NCBI GenBank assembly: GCA_025964795.1
Contig: JAOPYC010000124.1
Location: 1 to 54,894, forward strand
DNA length: 54,894 nt
Source of the DNA: Marmoricola sp.
GTDB taxonomy: Bacteria; Actinomycetota; Actinomycetes; Propionibacteriales; Nocardioidaceae
Direction of reading: 5' to 3'
Shown here: in pieces, positions 8,999 to 17,479 of the stretch
Position numbering within the stretch: the stretch's first letter is position 1
Layout of the letters: every line of letters begins with the position of its first letter
The notes under the pieces: model-generated
The model's database searches: none
Seen by the model: only the letters and a program-made list of their open reading frames with translations
What the model was told of the DNA's origin: nothing
Made by a program: the position numbers and the translations under genes

Positions 8999-10087
8999 TC
9001 ACCGCGGGATGCGGACCACCCGGCTCGGGCCGCTGAAGCTGGCCGTGCCGATGTAGAGCTTCTTCTTCGTGGCCTCGATCGACACCGCGCCCGGGACGGT
9101 CGCCTTGGTGAACCGGCCGCCCTTGCCGAACTTGGTGATCTTGCCGGTGAAGAACTCCGTCACGTAGATGCGTCCCTTGTAGGTCGCCACGTTGGTGGCG
9201 CCGAGGAACCCCGTGGCCAGCCGCGTGACCACGCCGCGCTTGGAGATCCGGTAGACCGAGCCGCGCGCACCGAGCGCCGGGCTCTCCGGGCCGCCGGGCA
9301 GGGTGGTGACGAGCAGCGAGCCGTGGGGCCCGCGCTCCACGTCGGTGGGCACGGGCTCGAACGCGTAGGTCTCACCCGCGCAGTCCGGCGCCCCGGCGGC
9401 GTTGGCCTGGGCGGTCGTGAGCGTGATCGGCTGCGCCGGGAGCAGCGCGATCCTGGAGACACGTCCCCTGGGCCCGATCCGCAGGATGTCGTTGCCGCCG
9501 GCGTCGGCCAGGGCGAAGGCCCCACCACGCAGGGGGGCGAGCTGGTAGGGGTGCGAGTCCACGAGGCCCTTGTAGGTCGCCGGCGGGGTCTGGCCCGGAG
9601 GGGTGCCCGGGGCCGGGGTCTCGAGCTCCGCCTTGCACGCGGGGCTGGCTCCGGTCGTGATCCCGTAGGTCACGTTCTTGTCGGGGTTGACGTTCTTCTC
9701 GTAGGCCAGGGTGTTGACGTTGATGGTCCTCCTGCCCTTGCGCACCAGGGACACCCGCTGCGGCAGCCCACCGGGGCTCCCGTGCGCGATGGCCATCGTC
9801 TTGCCGTTGGCGGAGAACTCGACCCCGGCGGCGTCGCCCACCTTGAGGACGAGCGCACTGGCTCCACTCCTGGTGATCTTGTTGATCCCTACGCCGTCCG
9901 TGTAGTAGGTCGTGCCCTTGCGTCGGGCGATCTGGAACACCGGCCCGTTCGCGTTGGCGATGGTGCGCTGCGACGACGGCGGTGCGGCGGCGTCGGCGCC
10001 CACCGTGGTCGTGAGCGCGGTGCCGGCCAGGGCCAGGACGCTGCCGAAGGCCGTCACCGTGACAGAGGTTCTGCTGAGCTTTCGCAT
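8999..10087 (-). CDS. Secreted ScyD/ScyE-family beta-propeller protein
   Basis: 362 residues. An N-terminal signal peptide (about 1-33: basic start, hydrophobic core, AxA site near VGADAAA) indicates export. The mature part has repeated short beta-strand units such as NDILRIGPRGRVSRIA, GSLLVTTLPGGP and YVTEFFTGKITKFGKGG, typical of NHL/SMP-30-like propellers annotated as ScyD/ScyE family in Actinobacteria. Despite the name, no scytonemin genes are present. The start is supported by GGGGAG 7 nt upstream. The gene is monocistronic, with a 150-bp upstream region (10088-10237) carrying two direct repeats. The biological role is unknown; extracellular ligand binding is the safest reading. Confidence 0.85.
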   Translation of the reverse strand: MRKLSRTSVTVTAFGSVLALAGTALTTTVGADAAAPPSSQRTIANANGPVFQIARRKGTTYYTDGVGINKITRSGASALVLKVGDAAGVEFSANGKTMAIAHGSPGGLPQRVSLVRKGRRTINVNTLAYEKNVNPDKNVTYGITTGASPACKAELETPAPGTPPGQTPPATYKGLVDSHPYQLAPLRGGAFALADAGGNDILRIGPRGRVSRIALLPAQPITLTTAQANAAGAPDCAGETYAFEPVPTDVERGPHGSLLVTTLPGGPESPALGARGSVYRISKRGVVTRLATGFLGATNVATYKGRIYVTEFFTGKITKFGKGGRFTKATVPGAVSIEATKKKLYIGTASFSGPSRVVRIPR

Positions 10088-10154
10088 TGAGGCACTCCCC
10101 GTGAGTACGCCGGACCTGGCGGATCCTCGGCCCGGTGGCGACCCTCCAGCCGCC

Positions 10155-10199
10155 GGTCTCCTGGGGACGTTACTGACAGCGGACCCACAGGTCTCCTGG
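10155..10199. repeat. Two direct copies of GGTCTCCTGG upstream of the ScyD-like gene
   Basis: GGTCTCCTGG occurs at 10155-10164 and again at 10190-10199, 35 bp apart start to start, inside the 150-bp non-coding stretch between the radical SAM gene's stop and the ScyD-like start. Position suggests regulator sites, but no family can be named. Confidence 0.5.
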
Positions 10200-10237
10200 C
10201 GTCCCGGATTGTCCGGCTTCCCGGTCTATCCCAGTGC

Positions 10238-12175
10238 TCAGACGACGGTGAGCGGCAGCAGGCTCTGGCCGGTCGGGCCGATCTGGATGTCGGTCCCCAT
10301 CTCGGGGCACACCCCGCAGTCGTAGCAGGGGGTCCAGCGGCAGTCCTCGACGTCCACGGAGTCCGGGTCGAGCGCGTCCTCCCAGTCCTGCCAGAGCCAG
10401 TCCTTGTCGAGCCCCGAGTCCAGGTGGTCCCAGGGCAGCACCTCGGCGTACCCACGCTCGCGGGTGGTGAACCAGTCGAGGTCGACGCCGGTGCCGGCCA
10501 GGGCGGTCTCGGTCGCGGAGATCCAGCGCTCGTAGGAGAAGTGCTCGCTCCAGCCGTCGAACCGGGCGCCGTCACGCCAGGCCTGCTCGATGACGCGACC
10601 CACGCGGCGGTCACCCCGGGACAGGAGTCCTTCGATGATGCCGGGCTTGCCGTCGTGGTAGCGGAAGCCGATGGCGCGGCCGTACTTCTTGTCCGAGCGG
10701 ACCTCCTCGCGGAGCTTGCGCAGCCGCTCGTCGGTGGTCTCGACGTCGAGCTGGGAGGCCCACTGGAACGGCGTGTGCGGCTTGGGCACGAACCCGCCGA
10801 TCGACACCGTGCACCGGATGTCGTTGTGGCCGGCGACGCGGCGTCCCTCGGCGATGACCTTCTTGGCCAGGTCGGCGATCGCGAGGACGTCCTCGTCGGT
10901 CTCGGTCGGCAGCCCGCACATGAAGTAGAGCTTCACCTGCCGCCAGCCGTGGGAGTACGCCGCCGAGACGGTCCGGATCAGGTCCTCCTCGGTGACCATC
11001 TTGTTGATCACCTTGCGCAGCCGCTCCGAGCCACCCTCGGGCGCGAAGGTCAGGCCCGAGCGGCGGCCGTTGCGGGAGAACTCGTTGGCGAGCGTGATGT
11101 TGAACGCGTCCACCCGGGTGCTGGGCAGCGACAGCGAGACGTTGGTGCCCTCGTAGCGGTCGGCCAGGCCCTTGGCGACCTCGCCGATCTCGGAGTGGTC
11201 GGCGCTGGAGAGCGAGAGCAGGCCGACCTCCTCGAAGCCCGACTTGCGGATGCCGTTCTCCACCATCTCCGCGATGGTGGTGATCGAGCGCTCGCGGACG
11301 GGCCGGGTGATCATCCCCGCCTGGCAGAACCGGCACCCCCGCGTGCAGCCGCGGAAGATCTCCACGCTGAAGCGCTCGTGCACGGTCTCGGCCAGCGGCA
11401 CCAGCGGGTTGCGCGGGTAGGGCCAGGAGTCGAGGTCCATCAGGGTGTGCTTCCGCACGCGGTCGGGTACGCCGGGGCGGTTGGGCAGCACCCCGAGCAC
11501 GGCACCGTCGGGCCCGTAGGCCACGTCGTAGAACTTCGGCACGTAGACGCCACCGCTGGCCGCCAGGCGCATCAGCACGCCGTCACGACCGCCGGGGCGT
11601 CCCTCGGCCTTCCACTCGCGGACGACCTCGGTGATCGCCAGGACGATCTCCTCCCCGTCGCCGAGCACGACGGCGTCGAGGAAGTCGGCGACGGGCTCGG
11701 GGTTGAAGGCGGCGTGACCGCCGGCGAGCACGACCGGGTCGTCCTCGGTGCGGTCGACCGCATGCAGTGGAATGCCCGCCAGGTCAAGCGCGCTCAGCAT
11801 GTTGGTGTAGCCCAGCTCGGTCGAGAACGAGAGACCGAACACATCAAAGCCGCGAACCGGGCGATGTCCGTCTACGGTGAACTGCGGAATGTCGTTCTCA
11901 CGCATCACCGACTCCATGTCGGGCCACACCGAGTACGTCCGTTCGGCGAGCACTCCATCGCGCTCGTTGAGAACCTCGTAGAGAATCTGCACGCCCTGGT
12001 TGGGCAGGCCGACCTCGTAGGCGTCCGGATACATCAGGGCCCAGCGGACGTCGGTCGACGCCCAGTCCTTGCACACCGAGTTGAGCTCGCCCCCGACGTA
12101 CTGAATCGGCTTCTGAACTCGAGCCAGATGTGGCTCGAGCATGGCGAAGACTGACTCACCTGGTGGGACGGGCAT
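10238..12175 (-). CDS. TIGR03960 family B12-binding-type radical SAM protein
   Basis: 645 residues. The N-terminal part (about 1-230) resembles a cobalamin-binding-like Rossmann domain; it begins with the family hallmark KPIQYVGGELNS and later shows GGHAAFNPEP. The radical SAM core follows with the [4Fe-4S]-binding CxxxCxxC at C277, C281 and C284 (CTRGCRFCQAG), then SLPSTRVD, TFAPEGGSERLR and KLYFMCGLPTETDED. A C-terminal Cys cluster (CRWTPCYDCGVC) may hold another cluster. The reaction is unknown. The ATG at 12175 is chosen because GGAAGG lies 7 nt upstream; an earlier in-frame start would add 18 residues. Its usual partner, DUF2344/TIGR03936, is 5.8 kb downstream. The first 400 coding bases look lower in GC than the rest. 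Confidence 0.92.
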   Translation of the reverse strand: MPVPPGESVFAMLEPHLARVQKPIQYVGGELNSVCKDWASTDVRWALMYPDAYEVGLPNQGVQILYEVLNERDGVLAERTYSVWPDMESVMRENDIPQFTVDGHRPVRGFDVFGLSFSTELGYTNMLSALDLAGIPLHAVDRTEDDPVVLAGGHAAFNPEPVADFLDAVVLGDGEEIVLAITEVVREWKAEGRPGGRDGVLMRLAASGGVYVPKFYDVAYGPDGAVLGVLPNRPGVPDRVRKHTLMDLDSWPYPRNPLVPLAETVHERFSVEIFRGCTRGCRFCQAGMITRPVRERSITTIAEMVENGIRKSGFEEVGLLSLSSADHSEIGEVAKGLADRYEGTNVSLSLPSTRVDAFNITLANEFSRNGRRSGLTFAPEGGSERLRKVINKMVTEEDLIRTVSAAYSHGWRQVKLYFMCGLPTETDEDVLAIADLAKKVIAEGRRVAGHNDIRCTVSIGGFVPKPHTPFQWASQLDVETTDERLRKLREEVRSDKKYGRAIGFRYHDGKPGIIEGLLSRGDRRVGRVIEQAWRDGARFDGWSEHFSYERWISATETALAGTGVDLDWFTTRERGYAEVLPWDHLDSGLDKDWLWQDWEDALDPDSVDVEDCRWTPCYDCGVCPEMGTDIQIGPTGQSLLPLTVV

Positions 12176-12212
12176 GCATGAACCTTCCACTAAATGGGGA
12201 AGTAGACAGCCT

Positions 12213-12231
12213 ACGTGCTCGCCCAGCACGT
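12213..12231. promoter_or_regulatory. Inverted repeat in the radical SAM / kinase divergent promoter
   Basis: Arms ACGTGCT (12213-12219) and AGCACGT (12225-12231) are perfect complements around a 5-nt centre, within the 86-bp region between the two divergent starts. It could be an operator or a hairpin in the kinase leader. Confidence 0.45.
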
Positions 12232-12261
12232 GCCCAACCCGAGATCAAAGGGGGAATCGGG

Positions 12262-14190
12262 GTGGCTGACCATGCCCTTGCCTGGCGTCCCTCGCGACGC
12301 CTGTCGGTCCCAGCGATGTGGACCCTGTGGCTGGTGTGCCTGGTATCGATCCCTGGGGCGCTGGTCCTCGAGCACGTGTCCTCCCTGCAGGTCTCCGACA
12401 TCGGCTCGATCCACGTGGCCGCGCTGGTCACCTTCCTCTGGGTGGTGCTCGCCTGGCTGTGGCCGGTCCGCAGCCTGCGCAACCAGATCCTCGGCCTGAC
12501 CGTCGGGCTTGCGTTCTCGGTCAACCTGCTCACCGTGTTCGTCATCGACGAGGACTGGGCGGCCGCGTCCCGGGGAGCCCTGGCCACCGTGGTGCAGGCC
12601 GGTGTGACGCTGGCGTTCTACCGCTGGCGCATCGGCGACGACAACCTGACGCCCCACCGTCCCAGCGACATCGTCGACCTGCTCGTGTCCAGCATCGTGG
12701 GCGCGCTCGTCGTCATCCCGCTGGGACCCGTCCCGGGCGTGTGGGTGGACAGCTCCACCTTCGACCTCTTGTGGTGGACGGCGCTGAGCACCGTCTACGT
12801 CTTCGTGGGCAGCGCCTGCGTGATGCTCCTGGTCCAGCGGCGACCACGCACCGAGGCCATCCCCACCCGGGTGCTGGACGTCTACCTCCAGCTCGTGGTC
12901 ACCGGCGTCTGCCTCGGCCTGGTGTTCGCCTACAACGACTACCCGCTCACCTGGATCGTGATGCTCCCGGCGATCTGGGCCGGGCTGAGCCTGGGCCCGT
13001 GGACCTCGGCGGCGTACAGCCTGACCGGCACGCTGGCGGTGATCATCGCCCAGTCCATCCCCGTCTCGCACCGGGTCTACGGCCCGGCGGACCTGCCCAA
13101 CTTCCTGCTGCTCGAGAGCCTGATGGCGGCCTTCGTGTTCGTGGTCCTGCTGCTCTCCCTCGTCCGCGACCAGCGCGCCCACCTCGCCGGGGAGGTCGTA
13201 CGCCGGCGCCAGGAGGCCATCGACCAGGCGGGGCTGCTCGGCACCGTGTTCGAGTCGATCAACGAGGCCCTGGTGCTGATGGACACCGCGGGCGCCGTAC
13301 AGCTGCACAACGCGGCCGCGGTGCAGATCCTGGGCCGCGAGAAGCTGACCGTCGAGCCCGCCCGCTGGCTGCCCCGGATGACCGAGCGCGCCTCGTTCAC
13401 CTACTCCTACAACCGGGACGGCTCGGAGGACGGGCTGCGCATCCTGGCCGTGCAGCTCGCGCCCGTGCAGTACGCCGGTTCCGACAGCGTCGTGGCCATC
13501 GTCCGGGACGTGACCACCGAGCAGCGACGCATCGAGGAGCTGGCCAGCTTCGCGGCGGTCGCCGCGCACGACCTGAAGAGCCCGCTGGCCGCGGTCCAGG
13601 GCTGGATCGAGGTCGCCGAGGACGCGCTGGACGGTGATCCCGACCTCGCCCTGGAGGCCCTGCAGCGAGGCCGGCACGCCACCGACCGGATGTCCCGCGA
13701 GATCGAGGACTGGCTGACCTACAACGTCGCCCGCGAGGGCGTGGTGCAGCCCGAGGCGATCGCGCTGCAGCCGTGCCTGGACGCGATCGTGGCCGGCTAC
13801 CCCGGCGTCGACTTCGTGGTCCGGACCCCGGACACCGTGATGGTCGACCCGACGCTGCTGCGGCACCTGCTCACGAACCTGATCGGCAACGCGGTGAAGT
13901 ACACCGTCCCCGGCGAGCGGCCCGCCATCACCGTGCGCAGCTTCTCCGGTGGTGACCGCGGGTGGGTCCGGCTCTATGTGGTCGACGCCGGGATCGGGAT
14001 CCCCGAGGGCGAGGAGGCGACGATCTTCGAGCCGTTCCGCCGGGCGTCGTCGGTGATCGGCAACTACGAGGGCTCCGGCCTGGGGCTCGCCCTGTGCAAG
14101 CGCATCGTGCGCCGCCACGGTGGCCTGATCACCGCGGCCCGCAACGAGGGCCCCGGCACCACCATCACCGTGACCCTCCCGCGCGGCTGA
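12262..14190 (+). CDS. Membrane sensor histidine kinase (MASE-like + PAS + HisKA + HATPase), orphan
   Basis: 642 residues. About nine hydrophobic helices (about 10-300) form an integral membrane sensor like MASE1. A short coiled segment and a PAS-like domain follow (about 320-410, VFESINEALVLMD), then the dimerisation/phosphoacceptor helix with H436 (AAHDLKSPL) and an ATPase domain: N box at N543 (NLIGNAVKY), G1 DAGIGIPEGE, F box IFEPFRR and G2 GSGLGLALCKRIV. The GTG at 12262 is fixed by AGGGGGAA 6-7 nt upstream; the longer frame overlaps the divergent radical SAM gene. No response regulator is adjacent. Downstream, after 47 bp, is a Ca2+/H+ antiporter, then a second kinase of the same architecture. 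The signal is unknown. Confidence 0.93.
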   Translation: MADHALAWRPSRRLSVPAMWTLWLVCLVSIPGALVLEHVSSLQVSDIGSIHVAALVTFLWVVLAWLWPVRSLRNQILGLTVGLAFSVNLLTVFVIDEDWAAASRGALATVVQAGVTLAFYRWRIGDDNLTPHRPSDIVDLLVSSIVGALVVIPLGPVPGVWVDSSTFDLLWWTALSTVYVFVGSACVMLLVQRRPRTEAIPTRVLDVYLQLVVTGVCLGLVFAYNDYPLTWIVMLPAIWAGLSLGPWTSAAYSLTGTLAVIIAQSIPVSHRVYGPADLPNFLLLESLMAAFVFVVLLLSLVRDQRAHLAGEVVRRRQEAIDQAGLLGTVFESINEALVLMDTAGAVQLHNAAAVQILGREKLTVEPARWLPRMTERASFTYSYNRDGSEDGLRILAVQLAPVQYAGSDSVVAIVRDVTTEQRRIEELASFAAVAAHDLKSPLAAVQGWIEVAEDALDGDPDLALEALQRGRHATDRMSREIEDWLTYNVAREGVVQPEAIALQPCLDAIVAGYPGVDFVVRTPDTVMVDPTLLRHLLTNLIGNAVKYTVPGERPAITVRSFSGGDRGWVRLYVVDAGIGIPEGEEATIFEPFRRASSVIGNYEGSGLGLALCKRIVRRHGGLITAARNEGPGTTITVTLPRG

Positions 14191-14225
14191 GCCTCGAGCG
14201 GGAGGCCGTCCCCACCACCGCTCCG

Positions 14226-14231
14226 TAGGCT
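14226..14231 (+). promoter_or_regulatory. -10 box TAGGCT, leaderless start of the antiporter gene
   Basis: TAGGCT is followed by 6 nt and the ATG at 14238. The antiporter can therefore be transcribed independently of the upstream kinase. Confidence 0.6.
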
Positions 14232-14237
14232 GCGGAC

Positions 14238-15335
14238 ATGCGTGCCCTCCTTGCCCGGCGTCCGAGCTGGAACGAGATCGCGCCACCCGTCGCCCTGGTC
14301 GGCCTGGTGCTCACCTGGGGCCGGCACCCGCCCGTGGTGGGGCTCGTCGTGGTCGCGGTGCTCCTGGCCACGGCCGTGCTCGCCGCCGTCCACCACGCCG
14401 AGGTGGTCGCCCACCGGGTCGGCGAGCCGTTCGGCTCGCTCGTGCTGGCCGTCGCCGTCACCGTCATCGAGGTCGCGCTGATCCTCACCCTGATGCTCGG
14501 CGGGGGCAAGGACACCTCGACGCTGGCCCGCGACACCGTCTTCGCCGCCGTGATGATCACCTGCAACGGGATCGTGGGGCTGTGCCTGCTCGTGGGCGCC
14601 GTGCGGTTCGGGACGACCCACTTCAACGCCGAGGGCACCGGCGGCGCGCTGGCGACCGTGATCACCCTGGCCGTGGTGTGCCTGGTGCTGCCCAACTTCA
14701 CCACCACCACCATCGGTCCCGAGTTCTCCGGCTCCCAGCTCGCCTTCGCGGCGGTGGCCTCGCTGGCCCTCTACGCGATGTTCGTGATGACGCAGACGGT
14801 CCGGCACCGGGACTTCTTCCTCCCCGTCGGCCACGGCGGGGAGCTGCTGCCGGAGGACGACCACGCTGAGCGGCCCAGCGACCGGCGCGCCCTGGTCAGC
14901 CTGGCCCTGCTCGTGGTCTCGCTCGTCGCCGTGGTCGGCCTCGCGAAGATCGAGTCGGACCCCATCGAGCAGGGGGTCAAGGCCCTCGGGCTCCCCCAGG
15001 CCGTGGTCGGGGTCGTGATCGCGCTCCTGGTGCTGCTGCCGGAGTCGATCGCCGCCGTGAACGCGGCCCGACGCGGTCGCACCCAGATCAGCCTCAACCT
15101 GGGCCTGGGCTCGGCGATGGCGAGCATCGGCCTGACCATCCCGACCATCGCGGTGGCCTCGATCTGGCTCGACGGCCCGCTGCGACTGGGCCTGGATCCG
15201 ACCCACATGGTGCTGCTGGGGCTGACCGCGGTGATCAGCGTGCTCACGGTCGTCCCGGGCCGCGCGACCCGACTCCAGGGCGGCGTGCACCTCGTGGTGC
15301 TGGCCGCCTACCTGGTGCTCTCCGTGCAGCCCTGA
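14238..15335 (+). CDS. chaA: Ca2+/H+ antiporter, ChaA-like (CaCA superfamily)
   Basis: 365 residues with about 11 membrane helices in two homologous halves. The first half carries GEPFGSLVLAVAVTVIEVAL (about 62-81), the alpha-repeat glutamate motif of ChaA-type exchangers; the second carries LVLLPESIAAVNAARRGR, the matching repeat. A short acidic/histidine loop (HGGELLPEDDHAE) lies between the halves. The family exports Ca2+ (sometimes Na+/K+) against protons across the cytoplasmic membrane. The gene is flanked by two sensor kinases on the same strand, 47 bp after the first and 112 bp before the second, which suggests but does not prove that ion stress is the sensed signal. Confidence 0.9.
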   Translation: MRALLARRPSWNEIAPPVALVGLVLTWGRHPPVVGLVVVAVLLATAVLAAVHHAEVVAHRVGEPFGSLVLAVAVTVIEVALILTLMLGGGKDTSTLARDTVFAAVMITCNGIVGLCLLVGAVRFGTTHFNAEGTGGALATVITLAVVCLVLPNFTTTTIGPEFSGSQLAFAAVASLALYAMFVMTQTVRHRDFFLPVGHGGELLPEDDHAERPSDRRALVSLALLVVSLVAVVGLAKIESDPIEQGVKALGLPQAVVGVVIALLVLLPESIAAVNAARRGRTQISLNLGLGSAMASIGLTIPTIAVASIWLDGPLRLGLDPTHMVLLGLTAVISVLTVVPGRATRLQGGVHLVVLAAYLVLSVQP

Positions 15336-15357
15336 CCAGGGCCCTGACCAGCGCTCT

Positions 15358-15373
15358 TGGCCCGCGTGGGCCA
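15358..15373 (+). terminator. Weak hairpin after the antiporter gene
   Basis: TGGCCC (15358-15363) pairs with GGGCCA (15368-15373) across a GCGT loop, 22 bp after the stop codon. No T-run follows, so an intrinsic terminator is only a possibility. A direct repeat of CCCTGACCAG (15330-15339 and 15342-15351) overlaps the stop region. Confidence 0.35.
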
Positions 15374-15418
15374 GGCGGCGAATCGGGACAATACCGAGAC
15401 GCATACCCGGCCTGTCCC

Positions 15419-15424
15419 TAGACT
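15419..15424 (+). promoter_or_regulatory. Candidate -10 box TAGACT for the second kinase
   Basis: TAGACT lies 23 bp before the ATG at 15448. A transcript starting about 7 nt later would include the strong AAAAGGG ribosome site. The upstream -35 match is poor. Confidence 0.45.
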
Positions 15425-15447
15425 CGACAAAAGGGGAAAAGGGATAA

Positions 15448-17475
15448 ATGGTACGCCATCCGCACGGACTCGCGACGGGGCGTCGACACTCACGGGTGGA
15501 CGCCTTCTCAGCCATGTCCTTGCGCGAGGTCGCGCCGTACTTCGCGTTCGCGGCCGTCTGCTACTGCATCGCCCCCTACCTGGGACTGGACAGCCGGGAC
15601 GTCGACCCCCGGATCGCCGAGGTGTGGCCGCCCGGTGGCGTGGGCTTCGTCCTGCTCACCACGATCTGGTTCACCGGTCGCCGCGTCGTCGCCGCGACCC
15701 TCGTGGGCATGGTCGTGGTCTTCGCCGCCACGGCGGTGGCGATGGACTACGCGCCCCAGGTCGCCCTGTGGCTGGCCCTGGTGGGCGTGGGGCAGCCGCT
15801 GCTGATGACCTGGTGGTACCGCCGTGGCCTCGCGCACGAGGGCTGGGCCCCGGAGACCCCGGGTGAGGTCGCCACGCTCCTGTACGCCGCCCTCGGGTCC
15901 TCGGTCCTCCAGGGCGTCCTGGGTGGCTTCCCGCTGCTGGCGACCACGGACCTGCCCTCCAAGGTGCTGCTGTGGTGGGTGCTGCGCAACACCGTCTTCT
16001 GCTTCGTCGGCGGCGTCACTTTCATGGTGATGTTCTACGGGCGCCGGTCCACGATCCTGCCGCCCAGCTCGTGGCTGAACCGGGTGGCCCTGGTCAGCAC
16101 GGCGGGGCTGTGCGTCTACGGCACCTACTGGGACTCCTCGCTCCCCCTGTCGTGGCTGCTGCTCGTGCCCAGCGTCTGGGGTGGCCTCACCCTCACGGTG
16201 CGAGGCACGGGCTACCTCGCCATCACGATCGCCCTGCTGGCCGCCGGGATGACCTACCTGCCGCAGAACCAGTTCGGGTACGTCGGGCTGCTGCCCGCCT
16301 CCTCGATCGTCGACCTGCTCCTGATCGCCAGCACCGGCTTCCTTCTCCTGCTGACCTTGATGCGGGAGCAGCGCGGCGCCCTGATCGACGAGCTCGACCG
16401 CAAGGGCAAGGAGTCGGAGACCCAGCGCCGGGTGCTGGAGACGGTGTTCAACTCGATGACCGACGGGGTGGTCATCGTGGACGACTCCGAGGTCTCGATG
16501 TTCAACCACGCCGCCCGGCAGCTGCTCGGCCGCCCCATCCCGGTCGGCCGTCCCGACTCGTGGGTCGAGAGCTTCGGCCTCACCGACACAGAGGGCGGGA
16601 ACCTGGACGACGAAGTGCTGCGCGCCGGGCTGTTCGTCCCCGAGCCCGGCGGACACCCCAGGTCCGTCGAGGTCCGGGTGGGGCACGACGACGCCCCCCG
16701 GATCCTCGACGTGACCGCCCAGCCGCTCGGCGGAGCCGGCGAGCGCTCGACCATCGTGCTGCTCCACGACGTCACCGCCCAGCGGGCCCGGCTGCGCGAG
16801 CTGAGCAACTTCGCAGGGATGGTGGCCCACGACCTGCGCGGCCCGCTCACGGTGCTCGACGGCTGGCTCGAGGTCGTCCAGGACGGCGGCGAGGATGCCG
16901 AGGACCGCTACGTCATCGAGGACGCGCTGATCAAGGCCCGGGACGCGAGCAAGCGGATGCGCCAGGTCATCGAGGACTGGCTGAACTACACCGTCGTCCA
17001 GAACGGGCAGATCCGCACCAACGCGGTCAAGCTCGAGGACGTCGCCATCGAGATCATCGCCAGTCGACGCGCCCACTGGGCCGAGGCCGACGAGCCGCGC
17101 TTCCTGCTCGACCTCTCCCACCGGGTGGAGGTGGACCCGGGGCTGCTGCGTCAGCTCCTCGACAACCTGGTCGGGAACGCCATCAAGTACACGCCCGTCA
17201 CCGAACCTCCCTGGGTCGAGCTGCACTCGGGGCAGGACGTCGAGCCGGGCTGGATCCGCGTCGAGATCGTCGACCGCGGCATGGGCGTCCCGGCGGGCCA
17301 GGAGGAGCTGATCTTCGGCGAGTTCCACCGCGGCCCGGTCGAGGGCCGCTCCGCCGGCACCGGCCTGGGCCTGGCGCTCACCCGCCGCATCGTGGCCCTG
17401 CACGGCGGGGAGATCACCGCGCGCCGGAACCCCGAGGGCGGCTCCACGTTCAGCTTCACGCTGCCCGAGGCCTGA
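15448..17475 (+). CDS. Membrane sensor histidine kinase (MASE1 + PAS + HisKA + HATPase), orphan
   Basis: 675 residues, the same architecture as the kinase at 12262. The N-terminal membrane region (about 25-305) has the MASE1-like VWPPGGVGFVLL. A linker helix and PAS-like domain follow (about 330-440, VFNSMTDGVVIVDD), then the phosphoacceptor helix with H461 (MVAHDLRGPL) and the ATPase with N577 (NLVGNAIKY), DRGMGVPAGQ and GTGLGLALTRRIV. Shared motifs such as VIEDWLNY versus EIEDWLTY and the GWxEV pattern after the H box indicate that the two kinases are paralogues. The start is supported by a purine-rich AAAAGGG just upstream. No response regulator gene is nearby. It ends 4 bp before the convergent rodA stop. 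Confidence 0.93.
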   Translation: MVRHPHGLATGRRHSRVDAFSAMSLREVAPYFAFAAVCYCIAPYLGLDSRDVDPRIAEVWPPGGVGFVLLTTIWFTGRRVVAATLVGMVVVFAATAVAMDYAPQVALWLALVGVGQPLLMTWWYRRGLAHEGWAPETPGEVATLLYAALGSSVLQGVLGGFPLLATTDLPSKVLLWWVLRNTVFCFVGGVTFMVMFYGRRSTILPPSSWLNRVALVSTAGLCVYGTYWDSSLPLSWLLLVPSVWGGLTLTVRGTGYLAITIALLAAGMTYLPQNQFGYVGLLPASSIVDLLLIASTGFLLLLTLMREQRGALIDELDRKGKESETQRRVLETVFNSMTDGVVIVDDSEVSMFNHAARQLLGRPIPVGRPDSWVESFGLTDTEGGNLDDEVLRAGLFVPEPGGHPRSVEVRVGHDDAPRILDVTAQPLGGAGERSTIVLLHDVTAQRARLRELSNFAGMVAHDLRGPLTVLDGWLEVVQDGGEDAEDRYVIEDALIKARDASKRMRQVIEDWLNYTVVQNGQIRTNAVKLEDVAIEIIASRRAHWAEADEPRFLLDLSHRVEVDPGLLRQLLDNLVGNAIKYTPVTEPPWVELHSGQDVEPGWIRVEIVDRGMGVPAGQEELIFGEFHRGPVEGRSAGTGLGLALTRRIVALHGGEITARRNPEGGSTFSFTLPEA

Positions 17476-17479
17476 GCCG

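Noticed and set aside
10424..12154. A 576-residue plus-strand frame
   Set aside because: Antisense to the TIGR03960 radical SAM gene, no motif, explained by codon-position GC bias.
12211..14286. A 691-residue minus-strand frame
   Set aside because: Antisense to the first histidine kinase, whose H, N and G boxes are unmistakable.
15330..15351. Direct repeat CCCTGACCAG around the antiporter stop
   Set aside because: Only two 10-bp copies 12 bp apart, likely a local duplication; not enough for a regulatory call.
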